This document shows positions 8,498-17,296 of a DNA stretch of 64,000 nucleotides, piece by piece. The number at the start of each line of letters is the position of its first letter. Position 1 is the stretch's first letter. This DNA comes from Stigonema ocellatum SAG 48.90 = DSM 106950 (GTDB lineage: Bacteria > Cyanobacteriota > Cyanobacteriia > Cyanobacteriales > Nostocaceae). Position numbers and translations under genes: made by a program. Under the pieces are notes generated by a model that was not told where the DNA came from, made no database searches, and saw nothing but the letters and a program-made list of their open reading frames with translations. The stretch lies in assembly GCA_016903675.1 (NCBI GenBank), contig JADQBA010000001.1, positions 62,001-126,000 of the forward strand. The letters are read 5' to 3'.

Positions 8498-8785
8498 ATG
8501 TTAAACAATCAGCCCTTGAACTCCTTTAAGTATTTTCTAGTTTGCTATTTTAATATTAGTACTAATTATAATGATTTATCTAGCCTTGGATTAGACTTTA
8601 GAAAATCTGAATCCAATCATAGAAAAGAAGAGCTACTCAGAGAGCTAGAGTTTCTTCAATCTGTGGGAGATTGGGAATTTGTTCAAAGATTTGTCCGAGA
8701 ATATGGAATGAGAGACTTGAACATCGCACAAGCGCAAGAAATGCTTGACATCCTTATTCGAGTCCTTTTAAATACTGAATCGTGA
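8498..8785 (+). CDS. Probable CdiI-type immunity protein
   Basis: A 95-residue acidic, helical protein that starts 12 bases after the toxin stop with an AGGA site. It resembles the CdiI family that neutralises RNase A-like toxins: an N-terminal KYFLVCYFN strand, a helix LLRELEFLQS, then REYGMRDLN and a C-terminal helix. Position and size are those of a cognate immunity gene, so the assignment rests mainly on context. Confidence 0.65.
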   Translation: MLNNQPLNSFKYFLVCYFNISTNYNDLSSLGLDFRKSESNHRKEELLRELEFLQSVGDWEFVQRFVREYGMRDLNIAQAQEMLDILIRVLLNTES

Positions 8786-8880
8786 ACTATTTCCTTCCCG
8801 GTACAAAATTATCGGTCTTAAGCCTTAGCGTCTTGGCGGTTTTTTAGGTAATCTTCTGGCGGGAAGTTTCACTCTCCATC

Positions 8881-9120
8881 TCACGCGATCTGCGCTTCGC
8901 TATCGCCAAATTTTAACCAAAGTGATGATACAGGCTTATGGTTGCCACCATCATCTTCTAGTACCAAGCTACCATCTTCTTGTTCATGCCCACAGAAATG
9001 CACAATTTCAGGACGTTCTTCTGCAATAGCACGACGAATATCCTGGAGGCGTACATTGGTGATACCGACCCTGACACTACCCCAGTTTAGGGCGATGGCG
9101 ATCGCCTCGATGAAATTCAC
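8881..9120 (-). pseudogene. CHAT-domain protease fragment
   Basis: The frame contains DIRRAIAEERPEIVHFCGH followed by EDGSLVLEDDGG, the catalytic-His region of CHAT (caspase-like) proteases. Only about 60 recognisable residues remain, with no catalytic Cys region or repeats. Both ends pass into HIP1-rich noncoding DNA. It is a remnant, not a functional gene. Confidence 0.6.
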
Positions 9121-9298
9121 AATGCGATCACAGCGTACCCAAGGGGAGACGCTTCGCGAACGCGATCGCTACTCGCTATGCTGATCCCAAGGTATAACAA
9201 TTCTCTGCCACCCTAAAGGAAGCGATCTGCTTTATAGCGCAGCGAGTAGCGATTGCACCCTCACGTTCGAGAATAGACTAGAGCTTCAAGATGAATTA

Positions 9299-9757
9299 TC
9301 AAGAAAGATGCTTTACAGTCCAATTGATTTTTTCTAAGTCAATTCTTGTCGTTTCCATCCATTCTGGCGTTACAGACCCAACTTCACTTGCTTTTTTCAA
9401 GTTGTTCATAACGTAATCTAACTCATACTTAGATGCTAATTTATCATTAGACACTATAGCAATGCCTAGATATCCTACATGATTGGGTAGTTCTTTTCCC
9501 ATTTCTCCTGGCAATTGAGAAGCCACTTGCTCAACCTGGTTTTTAACGTTTTTGATCACAGCCGTCACTTCATCTGGTCTTAAATTTTCATACTCTAAAT
9601 CTCCCACTGGAATATTTATCTGACCGGATTTATCTAACTGAATCAACGTTTGGTGGAAAAGAAAACCTTTATATTCCCCATCCACTACCTTACCGTGTTC
9701 ACTGCTGTATTCTCCACCAGTCACAACCACGCGGTCGTTTTTTTGGAAATTGCTCAT
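9299..9757 (-). CDS. Hypothetical protein with KOW-like N-terminus
   Basis: A 152-residue soluble protein. The first 60 residues (NDRVVVTGGEYSSEHGKVVDGEYKGFLF...) look like a small beta-barrel of KOW/SH3 type, and the remainder is helical. No catalytic motif is visible. The start ATG is well placed with no better alternative. Downstream lie only fragments. Function unassigned. Confidence 0.6.
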   Translation of the reverse strand: MSNFQKNDRVVVTGGEYSSEHGKVVDGEYKGFLFHQTLIQLDKSGQINIPVGDLEYENLRPDEVTAVIKNVKNQVEQVASQLPGEMGKELPNHVGYLGIAIVSNDKLASKYELDYVMNNLKKASEVGSVTPEWMETTRIDLEKINWTVKHLS

Positions 9758-9849
9758 AACTAGTAGCGCACCTGAGTTAAATGACTTTAAGTAACTACAT
9801 GGTCATCTGGTGTGATTTCGGTTTGGTCTGAGAAATACCTCTAACAGTC

Positions 9850-10141
9850 TTCTGCAACTTCAGCATCAACCCGACACTTACGTAAAGCCAGTGCTGGTGG
9901 CAGACCGCGCAAGTACCATCGATAAACTTTGGCAACAAACTCCTCATTCTCGTCTGGTCGTAATGCTTCATTTATGGCACTTCTGACTTCATCAGGTACT
10001 CTTTAGCCAGGGCTTCTCCCCTAAGTAAAGAAAACTCATCCCTGCCTGACTTCAAATTCAGCCATTCTTTGAAACTGGCTTTTTTACCCTTTGAGCGCAT
10101 TTCCTTTCATTCGCTCTCTCAACCTCTCCTTTGGGTATCGC
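9850..10141 (-). pseudogene. Duplicate 3' part of the RNase H gene
   Basis: Nearly identical to 15550-15840, the 3' third of the RNase H gene and its downstream tail. The copy ends abruptly at about 10141, where a propeller fragment on the opposite strand begins. Both copies share the same out-of-frame C-terminal tail, so the frameshift predates the duplication or was copied by gene conversion. Confidence 0.8.
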
Positions 10142-10764
10142 AGATCGCTTCAGATGGAGCAGCAAGCATTCTGGTATCTCTGCCTGATGCCATCTTTCTG
10201 AATGGGCTAACTCACCTAACCGACCAGCTTTACCTGATTGCCGACTCCTACCGGGGCACGATCTGGGAATTGAACGTAGTTCAAAGCAGCGCACGGATCT
10301 GGCTGGAACATCCCCTGCTGGCACGGGCAAATCCTGAGAATGAGATTCCTGCGGTGAATGGACTCAAAATCTTTGATGATATTCTGTATGCCTCGAATAC
10401 GCAAAATGCCCAAATTGTGCGAATTCCAATTCAGGCAAATCATCAACCTGGTGAGCCGGAAATTTTTGTCCGAAATGCCAATATTGATGATTTTGCGTTT
10501 GACAAAGCTGGCAATCTTTATGGCACGACCCATGTCTTTAACAGCGTAGTGAAAATTGCCCCGGATGGTAGTATCACTACGATTGCCCAAGCCGAACAGG
10601 GGATGGCAGGCACAACAGCCGCTGCCTTTGGAGCATCGGAAGGCGATCGTACCCACCTTTACGTTACGACTAATGGCGGCATGTCCTTTCCTCCGCCCAC
10701 AGGCATTCAGCCTGCTAGAGTAGTGCGTCTGTCCGTGGGAATTGAAGGGTTGCCGTTGGTGTAA
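10142..10764 (+). pseudogene. 5'-truncated SMP-30/NHL-like propeller protein
   Basis: About 205 residues of a beta-propeller of the SMP-30/gluconolactonase/LRE type, with strands LYLIADSYRGTIWELN, LYASNTQNAQIVRIP, FDKAGNLYGTTH and LYVTTNGG. The frame runs upstream into the antisense RNase H duplicate, which is not propeller sequence, so the N-terminal blades and any signal peptide are missing. Expression of the remaining piece is unlikely. Confidence 0.6.
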
Positions 10765-11217
10765 GTTCTGATCATACTTAATGTCAAAGTTTCTGAGAGT
10801 AGCCGTCGCGATCGCTTTTAACAGTTTCGCGGGGGATACAAGTTTAGCGATCGCCCGACTTGAAAATCGTGCTTCCTACCTCTTTTTCCAAAGCTGTCTC
10901 CAGGCGACTTACACCCCTCCGATTGGCGATCGCATCCCTAGCCCTCATGCTGGCTCTAACATGACGGTATAGCCGCAGCAGGAATCTTAGCTAGTGATGC
11001 CCAGTCGATGGGAAAAGTCAAACCCATTTGGATGTATTTTATCCAGAGTTAGAACGAAAATCTAATATCATTATTTATTTTATTTGGCAAGAAATGTTGC
11101 ATTTTTGTAACAAAAGTGTTAAATTTAATTTATAAAACATCATAAAACGAAATATTTACTCAGAAAACATCGCTAGTGCAACATCAAACTGACAATTTTC
11201 ACACTATTAATTGAGTT
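10765..11217. other. Intergenic region upstream of nblA
   Basis: No gene supported. A 62-codon open frame at 10781 is built on HIP1 DNA and looks accidental. The last 150 bases are very AT-rich (many TTTATT and AAAAC words), and most likely hold the promoter region of nblA. Confidence 0.4.
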
Positions 11218-11424
11218 ATGGAAGGCATGATGCAGGATATCGAACTAACCTTAGAGCAAGAATTTAGCCTCAGAAACTTTACAGATCTTGTGCAGCAAAT
11301 GTCCCGCGAGCAAGCTCAAGAGTTCTTGATCTTGCAGCATAAGCACATGATGATTCGGGAAATCATGTATCAAGAGATTCTCAAACAAGAGTGGAAATTA
11401 GATTTGGATTTCACCTCTAAGTAA
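11218..11424 (+). CDS. nblA: Phycobilisome degradation protein NblA
   Basis: A 68-residue helical protein with the NblA pattern: ELTLEQEFSLRNF, then QMSREQAQEFL, then the C-terminal REIMYQEILKQEW. NblA binds phycobiliproteins and recruits Clp protease so that phycobilisomes are broken down when nitrogen or sulfur is short. Length is normal. Initiation could be at 11218 or at the in-frame Met codons 11227 and 11230. The long AT-rich leader suits a stress-regulated promoter. ftsH follows on the same strand about 160 bases later and is probably a separate unit. Confidence 0.92.
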   Translation: MEGMMQDIELTLEQEFSLRNFTDLVQQMSREQAQEFLILQHKHMMIREIMYQEILKQEWKLDLDFTSK

Positions 11425-11585
11425 AACTACCCAAGGAATGATTGACAAAGAACGGGGTGTGGGGTGTAGGGTGTGGGGTCTGGAGTTTGGGGGAAAATAA
11501 AACAACTGCACCCCAAATGGAGAAGACGCCCCTACATTTTTCCGAGAGCGATAAATAAAGATCTTTATAATGATGAGTGATAGCA

Positions 11586-13457
11586 ATGCCGATTAAAGAA
11601 CAACCAACTCCCAATCGTCGCCAGCTGATCAATAACATTTTTCTGGCGCTGACAGCTTTGTTCCTGATCATCAATTTTATCTTGCCTTTTATCTTCGGTC
11701 CTCAGATTCCCGGTGTTCCCTATAGCCTGTTCATCCATCAGGTTCAGGCAGGGGAAGTTGAGCGGGTGCAAGTTGGCCAAAACCAGATTCAATTTCAATT
11801 GAAATCGGTCAATGACCAGCCTGAACAAGTGTTTTTTACTACACCCATCTTTGATTTGGGATTGCCCAAGTTGCTAGAAGAGAAGGGTGTTGAATTTGCT
11901 GCTGCTCCTCCCCCCAAGAATGCCTGGTTTACCAGTCTTCTGGGCTGGGTGATTCCACCTCTGATTTTTGTAGCAATCTGGCAATTTTTTATCAGACGGG
12001 GTGGTGGTGGACCCCAAGGTGTTCTCTCGATAGGTAAGAGCAAAGCCAAAGTTTATGTAGAGGGAGAATCTGCCAAAACGACCTTTGCAGATGTAGCTGG
12101 GGTAGAGGAAGCCAAGACTGAATTGGTTGAGATTGTTGATTTTCTCAAGAGTCCAGGGCGCTACGCCCAGATTGGGGCACGGATTCCCAAGGGAGTGCTG
12201 CTGGTGGGTCCGCCTGGAACTGGTAAAACGTTGCTGGCTAAAGCGGTGGCAGGGGAAGCAGGCGTGCCGTTCTTCAGTATCTCTGGGTCTGAGTTTGTGG
12301 AACTTTTTGTTGGCGTGGGTTCTTCACGAGTCCGTGATCTATTTGAGCAGGCGAAGAAACAGGCTCCCTGCATCGTGTTCATTGATGAACTGGATGCGAT
12401 CGGCAAGTCTCGCAGCAGTGGTGGGTTCTACGGCGGCAATGATGAGCGAGAACAGACGCTTAACCAACTGCTAGCGGAAATGGATGGGTTTGCGGTTACC
12501 GATGACACTGTGATTGTCTTAGCAGCAACCAATCGCCCTGAAGTATTAGACCCTGCTTTGTTGCGTCCTGGTCGATTTGACCGTCAAGTGTTGGTCGATC
12601 GCCCTGAACTGTCGGGGCGAGAAGCAATTCTCAAAATCCATGCTCGGAAAATCAAGCTGGGTGAGGACGTGGATCTCAAGGCGATCGCCACTCGCACCCC
12701 CGGTTTTGCTGGGGCAGACTTGGCAAATTTAGTGAATGAAGCAGCTCTGTTAGCAGCCCGCAATCAACGTCAAACGGTGGCACAGGCGGACTTTAATGAA
12801 GCGATCGAGCGAGTGGTAGCAGGTCTAGAAAAGAAAAGCCGCGTTCTCAACGACAAGGAGAAGAAGATTGTGGCTTACCACGAAGTTGGTCATGCTTTGG
12901 TCGGTTCACTGATGCCAGGAAGCGGTCGGATCGAAAAAATCTCCATCGTCTCCCGTGGTATGGCAGCACTAGGTTACACCCTGCAACTGCCAATAGAAGA
13001 TCGATTCCTCATGGACGAAGCAGAACTTCGAGGTCAGATTGCTACCTTGCTTGGTGGGCGATCGGCAGAAGAGATTGTGTTTAACAGTATTACCACTGGT
13101 GCATCCAACGATTTGCAGCGGGCAACGGATCTGGCAGAACGGATGGTGACTACCTACGGGATGAGCAAAATTTTAGGTCCGCAGGCATACCAACAGGGAC
13201 AACAACCAATGTTTTTGGGGGATGGGATGCCCAGTCCCCGCCGGGTCATGAGTGAGGAAACAGCACAGGCAATTGATCGTGAAGTGAAGGACATTGTGGA
13301 AACCGCTCATCAGCAAGCCTTAGATATACTCAAGCATAACCGAGACTTACTAGACGTGATCGCGACTCAACTTTTAGAAACAGAAGCGATCGAAGGTGAG
13401 AAACTGCACAGTCTATTAAGTCAGGTTCAAGCTGCACCAACGCCGAATATTTCCTAG
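11586..13457 (+). CDS. ftsH: ATP-dependent zinc metalloprotease FtsH
   Basis: A full-length FtsH of about 623 residues. There are two N-terminal membrane segments (about 17-40 and 116-136), an AAA domain with Walker A GPPGTGKT near residue 208, Walker B FIDELDAIG, the SRH with DPALLRPGRFDR, and the protease domain with zinc-binding HEVGH at about 432. It degrades membrane and soluble proteins, including damaged photosystem II subunits in cyanobacteria. The frame also offers GTG at 11577, but ATG 11586 gives the usual MPIKEQPTPNRRQ start. Which cyanobacterial FtsH paralogue it is cannot be settled here. Confidence 0.95.
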   Translation: MPIKEQPTPNRRQLINNIFLALTALFLIINFILPFIFGPQIPGVPYSLFIHQVQAGEVERVQVGQNQIQFQLKSVNDQPEQVFFTTPIFDLGLPKLLEEKGVEFAAAPPPKNAWFTSLLGWVIPPLIFVAIWQFFIRRGGGGPQGVLSIGKSKAKVYVEGESAKTTFADVAGVEEAKTELVEIVDFLKSPGRYAQIGARIPKGVLLVGPPGTGKTLLAKAVAGEAGVPFFSISGSEFVELFVGVGSSRVRDLFEQAKKQAPCIVFIDELDAIGKSRSSGGFYGGNDEREQTLNQLLAEMDGFAVTDDTVIVLAATNRPEVLDPALLRPGRFDRQVLVDRPELSGREAILKIHARKIKLGEDVDLKAIATRTPGFAGADLANLVNEAALLAARNQRQTVAQADFNEAIERVVAGLEKKSRVLNDKEKKIVAYHEVGHALVGSLMPGSGRIEKISIVSRGMAALGYTLQLPIEDRFLMDEAELRGQIATLLGGRSAEEIVFNSITTGASNDLQRATDLAERMVTTYGMSKILGPQAYQQGQQPMFLGDGMPSPRRVMSEETAQAIDREVKDIVETAHQQALDILKHNRDLLDVIATQLLETEAIEGEKLHSLLSQVQAAPTPNIS

Positions 13458-13599
13458 TAATCTATACTATCCCACAGGCTATCCGTCCCCCGCCAGCTTT
13501 TTGTTTCACTTGTAACTGGTGAATGATGATTGCACTACCATTGTCGTCAAAAAAGGTTAGGGGACCTTAGCTGGGTGCTTAAGCCAGGAAGTCACCCTC

Positions 13600-13641
13600 C
13601 TGAGTCCCCGTGTGAATCTTTAGATTCACACGGGGACTCAG
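13600..13641. terminator. 42-bp palindrome between convergent genes
   Basis: Perfect 20-bp arms, CTGAGTCCCCGTGTGAATCT and its complement, around a TT centre. It lies between the converging ftsH and P450 genes and so could end transcription from both sides, although no T-run follows. It could equally be a small dispersed palindromic repeat of the kind known in Nostoc genomes. Confidence 0.55.
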
Positions 13642-13751
13642 TAACTTGGGGAAGTGTCAAGCACACCTATAAATTCAGAGTTAAAAAGGATTACGGTTTG
13701 GAGCACTGCTCCCCTTAACAATATACCAACACTACGATAGGTAAAATCAAG

Positions 13752-15116
13752 TTAATTAGATGCGCTGACCCTAGTATTCACCACCCGGCTCATTTTTACT
13801 CCACCAAGAGGACCCAATAGAAAACCTCGACGTGCTGGAGTAACAGGGGCTTTCTCCTCTAATTTCAACTGACAATTTAACAGAATCGTCGCCAGGATTA
13901 ATTTCATTTCAAACAAAGCAAATACTTGACCCAGACATTGACGAGAACCTCCTCCAAAGGGCCAAAATTCATAAGATGAGTATTTACGATTAATAAACCT
14001 TTCGGGTTGAAATTTGTCTGGTTGGGGATATAAATCTTCTCGACGATGAGTTAGGTAAATACAGGGTGTAACATATGTCCCAGCAGCAACGTCATACCCC
14101 CTTAAATTAACAGAGCTACGAGTAATTCTAGGAAAAGTGAAAAGAACTACAGGGTAAATCCGCAAAGTTTCTTGACAAATGGCTGTCAGATAAGGAAGTT
14201 GAGAAATTTTGATTGGGTCAGGAGTATTTAAACCTTGTAACTCATGCAACACTCTGTTCTTGACTTCTGGTTGTTGATGAATCCAATACAAAGCCCAAGC
14301 AATGGCAGTAGCAGTGGTTTCGTGACCAGCATTGAGTAAAGTTAAGAGGTTATCTCTTAATTCGGCATCACTCATCGTCTCTCCATTTTCATATTCTGCT
14401 TGCATTAGCAAACTCAGAACATCGAAACGCAAGGGTTGCACTTGTTGGCGACGCGCTAATATTTCCGCCATCAATTGTTCATCAATTTGTTGTCGCAAAC
14501 GGAGATATTTTCCCCAAGGACTCCAAGCACCTAAATCCTTCTGTAAAAACGGAAGCAATAAAACACTGGCACTGAGTGGTGAACTTGTCAAACCCAACCA
14601 AGTTGCCATTAAATTTTTCAGGTTTTCAAACTTTAATCCCTCATCAATACCAAAGACTACTTTTAAGATAATCGTCATGGTAATGTTTTCACTTAGATGA
14701 CGAGCAATAAAGGTTTCACCTGGTTTGAGGTGTTGTGTCACTTGTTTGGTAATATCACAAATCTGTTGCCCATAATTGAGCATCTGTTCCCCATGAAAGG
14801 GAGGCATGATTAGCTGGCGCTGTTTTTGATGGCGTTCTCCATTTTGTACAATTAATGAGTTTTCTCCAAGTTGAGGTTTGAAGATTTCATTGACAGTACC
14901 AGGAGCATCAAGAATTTTATTTGTGGGATTAAATAACTTTTGAAGATCCTGGGGATGACTAACAACTAAAGTTTCTAGATTGCCAAAGGGATTAGTAAAA
15001 AAAAGGTCTCCATAATTTTTAGCACAACGCTCCAAAAACTCTAATGGTTTTAGGGTTGATTCGATTTGTTGGATAAATTTAGGAGTTTTAAGTTTCTCAA
15101 TTTGTTTAATTTTCAT
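13752..15116 (-). CDS. Cytochrome P450, CYP110-like
   Basis: A 454-residue P450. Diagnostic motifs are the I-helix AGHETT, the K-helix ETLR (ExxR), the PERF region (FQPERF) and the haem-binding loop FGGGSRQCLG with axial Cys394. Overall it resembles the CYP110 family of filamentous cyanobacteria, which hydroxylate fatty acids, alkanes or terpenoids. No ferredoxin or terpene synthase lies beside it. No membrane anchor is visible. The ATG 15116 is preceded by AT-rich DNA. Confidence 0.9.
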   Translation of the reverse strand: MKIKQIEKLKTPKFIQQIESTLKPLEFLERCAKNYGDLFFTNPFGNLETLVVSHPQDLQKLFNPTNKILDAPGTVNEIFKPQLGENSLIVQNGERHQKQRQLIMPPFHGEQMLNYGQQICDITKQVTQHLKPGETFIARHLSENITMTIILKVVFGIDEGLKFENLKNLMATWLGLTSSPLSASVLLLPFLQKDLGAWSPWGKYLRLRQQIDEQLMAEILARRQQVQPLRFDVLSLLMQAEYENGETMSDAELRDNLLTLLNAGHETTATAIAWALYWIHQQPEVKNRVLHELQGLNTPDPIKISQLPYLTAICQETLRIYPVVLFTFPRITRSSVNLRGYDVAAGTYVTPCIYLTHRREDLYPQPDKFQPERFINRKYSSYEFWPFGGGSRQCLGQVFALFEMKLILATILLNCQLKLEEKAPVTPARRGFLLGPLGGVKMSRVVNTRVSASN

Positions 15117-15150
15117 ACGTCCTAGCAGCGGTAATAATTATTTTGTTTAA

Positions 15151-15640
15151 GGTTAATTATTCTACTTTTCGTCATCAACGCCATAATACTCCTCTAACCA
15201 TCGCAGCAGCCCCTCCTCTACAGGAGTCTGGTAAGTTTGCCGACCCAAAGACTCCAGGACTGTATATGCACCACGATCCAATATTCCGCGATCGCGCAAT
15301 CGCCAAATCCTCTCTTGGAGAAGCGGTAGTTCATGCTGGGCATAAGAGCGAGTCGATTTTGTTCAGGTTTTTTGGTTTCACAATTAACGTACTATCGTGT
15401 ACAGTTACTTCTACTGTAAACTCATTGAGTGCGACTGCGATCGCCCAACAGCACCTCCTTTATGCGATCGCGCACTGGGGTAGCACCACGCACGATCTTC
15501 CATCCCCACAAATCCTCAAAAACATCACCCACCTTACCCACCTCTAACATTAGCTGCCACTTCAGCATCAACCCGACACTTACGTAAAGCCAGCGCTGGT
15601 GGCAGACCGCGCAAGTACCATCGGTAAACTTTGGCCACAA
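15151..15640 (-). pseudogene. Decayed gene remnant and RNase H downstream tail
   Basis: Two pieces of former coding DNA. At 15560-15672 a minus frame reads ITQALRPDENEEFVAKVYRW then LRGLPPALALRKCRVDAEV, which looks like the lost C-terminus of the RNase H gene. At 15165-15370 another reads LPLLQERIWRLRDRGILDRG and ends in WLEEYYGV. The same ending recurs at 16317-16355, showing that this segment was duplicated. Stops and frame changes rule out a working gene. Confidence 0.55.
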
Positions 15641-15673
15641 ACTCTTCATTCTCGTCTGGTCGTAATGCTTGAG

Positions 15674-16285
15674 TTATGGCACTTCTGACTTCATCAGGTA
15701 CTCTTTAGCCAAGGCTTCTCCCCTAAGTGAAGAAAACTCATCCCTACCTGACTTCAAATTCAGCCATTCTTTGAAACTGGCTTTTTTACCCTTTGAGCGC
15801 AGTTCCAAGATTCTGTCTCTCAACCTCTCCTTTGGGTATGGTACTGGCAACCCATCTGGAATTTCTACGACGGGAGGCAGCTTAGCTTTTAACACCTCAC
15901 CTGCTGCTGCATCAGCACGACTGTTTTTATGGCGTGGTATCCAATGTAACGAGTATTTCTCAAATTGACGTAGCAGTTTTCGTGCTTGTTGGTAGAGAGG
16001 TATTAAACCAGCACTCTTACAACTATAACGACCAGAAAGCTGGTAAATAACCAATTGACTATCGCCAAATAGATTAATACGCTTACAACCAAGTTCCAGA
16101 GCTTTTGTTAGTCCGGCAATTGCACCTGAATACTCAGCAACATTATTCGTTTGTACTCCCAAATCTACTGTTACAGTCAACGATTCCCCTGTTGGTAAGT
16201 CAATGACTGCTGCGGCAGCCGCAGGACCTGGATTAGTAGGTTCAGCCGCACCATCAAAGTAGATGACTGTCCAATCTTCATTCAT
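15674..16285 (-). CDS. RNase HI family protein
   Basis: A 203-residue RNase H-fold protein. Catalytic acidic residues are visible in YFDGA (D), NNVAEY (E), FGDSQLV (D) and SRADAAAG (D), in the right order. These enzymes cut the RNA strand of RNA-DNA hybrids. The first 130 residues form the catalytic domain and the rest is a linker and tail. The tail appears to be cut by a one-base loss near 15704: in the next frame coding continues as PDEVRSAITQALRPDENEEF. The catalytic part is complete, so activity may remain. A partial copy lies at 9850-10141. Confidence 0.85.
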   Translation of the reverse strand: MNEDWTVIYFDGAAEPTNPGPAAAAAVIDLPTGESLTVTVDLGVQTNNVAEYSGAIAGLTKALELGCKRINLFGDSQLVIYQLSGRYSCKSAGLIPLYQQARKLLRQFEKYSLHWIPRHKNSRADAAAGEVLKAKLPPVVEIPDGLPVPYPKERLRDRILELRSKGKKASFKEWLNLKSGRDEFSSLRGEALAKEYLMKSEVP

Positions 16286-16497
16286 CTCACGTTCGACCGA
16301 TGATCCACATCAGAATCAAGATTACCAACCCCATAATACTCCTCCAACCATCCCAGCAGCCCTAACAGGTGACTGGGGAATGGGGACTGGTGACTGAGAA
16401 TTTTTCTAATCCCCAATCCACGGGTCACTAGTCCCTAATCCCTAATCACCGTAAAAGTCGTTGATAGAATGGCGCTCTTCCTTGTTTAAAGCTCCTC

Positions 16498-16779
16498 CTA
16501 AGAAGCGATCGCGTCCTCACAAGCAACCCTAAAATTTAAGCAGGAACGCTCCGAACTGGTTCTCTGATGATCCAGCAGTACAAAGCTCTCTTGGGGAGCA
16601 AAGCACACAATTTGCGTGTTCGGCGCTTCCACGAACATTGACAGCACTTCAAACCTAATGCCTCTGGTGGTGTACTCAGGCTCGGTCATAACCAACCAAG
16701 TGTCACCAGTCGAATGCCTGATAATGTCCCCGTCAGTCAATTGGTCAGCACAAATTGTCGTTACATCTTGTGTCATCAT
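16498..16779 (-). CDS. Small hypothetical protein
   Basis: A 93-residue protein with a beta-rich composition (LTDGDIIRHSTGDTWLVMTEPE...FEVLSMFVEA...TQIVCFAPQE). It reads like a small barrel domain but I do not recognise the family. It faces away from the XRE gene at 16948, with a strong dyad (16874-16900) between them. The first residues offer Met at 16779 or 16776. Confidence 0.5.
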   Translation of the reverse strand: MMTQDVTTICADQLTDGDIIRHSTGDTWLVMTEPEYTTRGIRFEVLSMFVEAPNTQIVCFAPQESFVLLDHQRTSSERSCLNFRVACEDAIAS

Positions 16780-16873
16780 AAGAAATAAACCTTAATTTCA
16801 AGGGTTTTTCAGAGAAGGCGATTACAGCTTGGCAGGCGACTTCGCCTTTCTCTGTGTCTCCATTATTACGCAT

Positions 16874-16900
16874 TACGCAACACTTATCAAGTGTTACGTA
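16874..16900. promoter_or_regulatory. 27-bp operator-like dyad
   Basis: Core AACACTT ATC AAGTGTT (16879-16895), extended outward by TACG (16874-16877) and CGTA (16897-16900). It sits about 48 bp before the XRE gene, on the promoter side of both divergent genes. Autoregulation by that XRE protein is the likely role. Confidence 0.6.
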
Positions 16901-16947
16901 AAGATATATAGTGATGTTAGGCTGAAGAAGTTGTCATAAGGGATGCG

Positions 16948-17214
16948 ATGAGAATTATTTTTGAGGTGGAGGTTCCAGGTTTAGGGCAAGCCCTCAGAAA
17001 AGCACGAGAGTCGGCAAGATTGAGCGTCGCTGCTGCTGGTGAGCGTGCTGGTATGAGCGGGGCTAATTTCAGCCGGATTGAAAATGAGGAACCCAAAGGT
17101 GTTCCGATAGAAACTCTGATGAAAGCGGCTAAGGCGGTGGGACTAGATTTATCTTTTTATATAGGTGAATGGGTTAAATCAGTGCCAGGAATCACCTTAA
17201 AATCTGGCTCTTAA
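16948..17214 (+). CDS. XRE-family regulator
   Basis: An 88-residue Cro/CI-type helix-turn-helix protein: GLGQALRKARESARLSVAAA, then AGMSGANFSRIENEE as the recognition helix region, then TLMKAAKAVGLDLSF. Such proteins are repressors or antitoxins. The dyad at 16874-16900 lies in its promoter region and is a plausible binding site. The OGFr-domain gene lies 82 bases downstream on the same strand and might be co-transcribed. Confidence 0.8.
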   Translation: MRIIFEVEVPGLGQALRKARESARLSVAAAGERAGMSGANFSRIENEEPKGVPIETLMKAAKAVGLDLSFYIGEWVKSVPGITLKSGS

Positions 17215-17296
17215 TGCAAATCTTATTTGCTACGGGAGTAGTGCGCCTCTCGTTGCGCTGCTGCAAGGCGGATCGTGTCTGGGAGTTAAATAAATT

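Noticed and set aside
10781..10972. 62-codon frame after the propeller fragment
   Set aside because: Built on HIP1 DNA, no protein-like pattern and no ribosome site.
11565..11828. Minus frames opposite the ftsH start
   Set aside because: Antisense of the FtsH N-terminal region, which matches the family well.
13530..13718. Small plus-strand frame containing the 42-bp palindrome
   Set aside because: Its codons cross a perfect palindrome and the product has no recognisable pattern.
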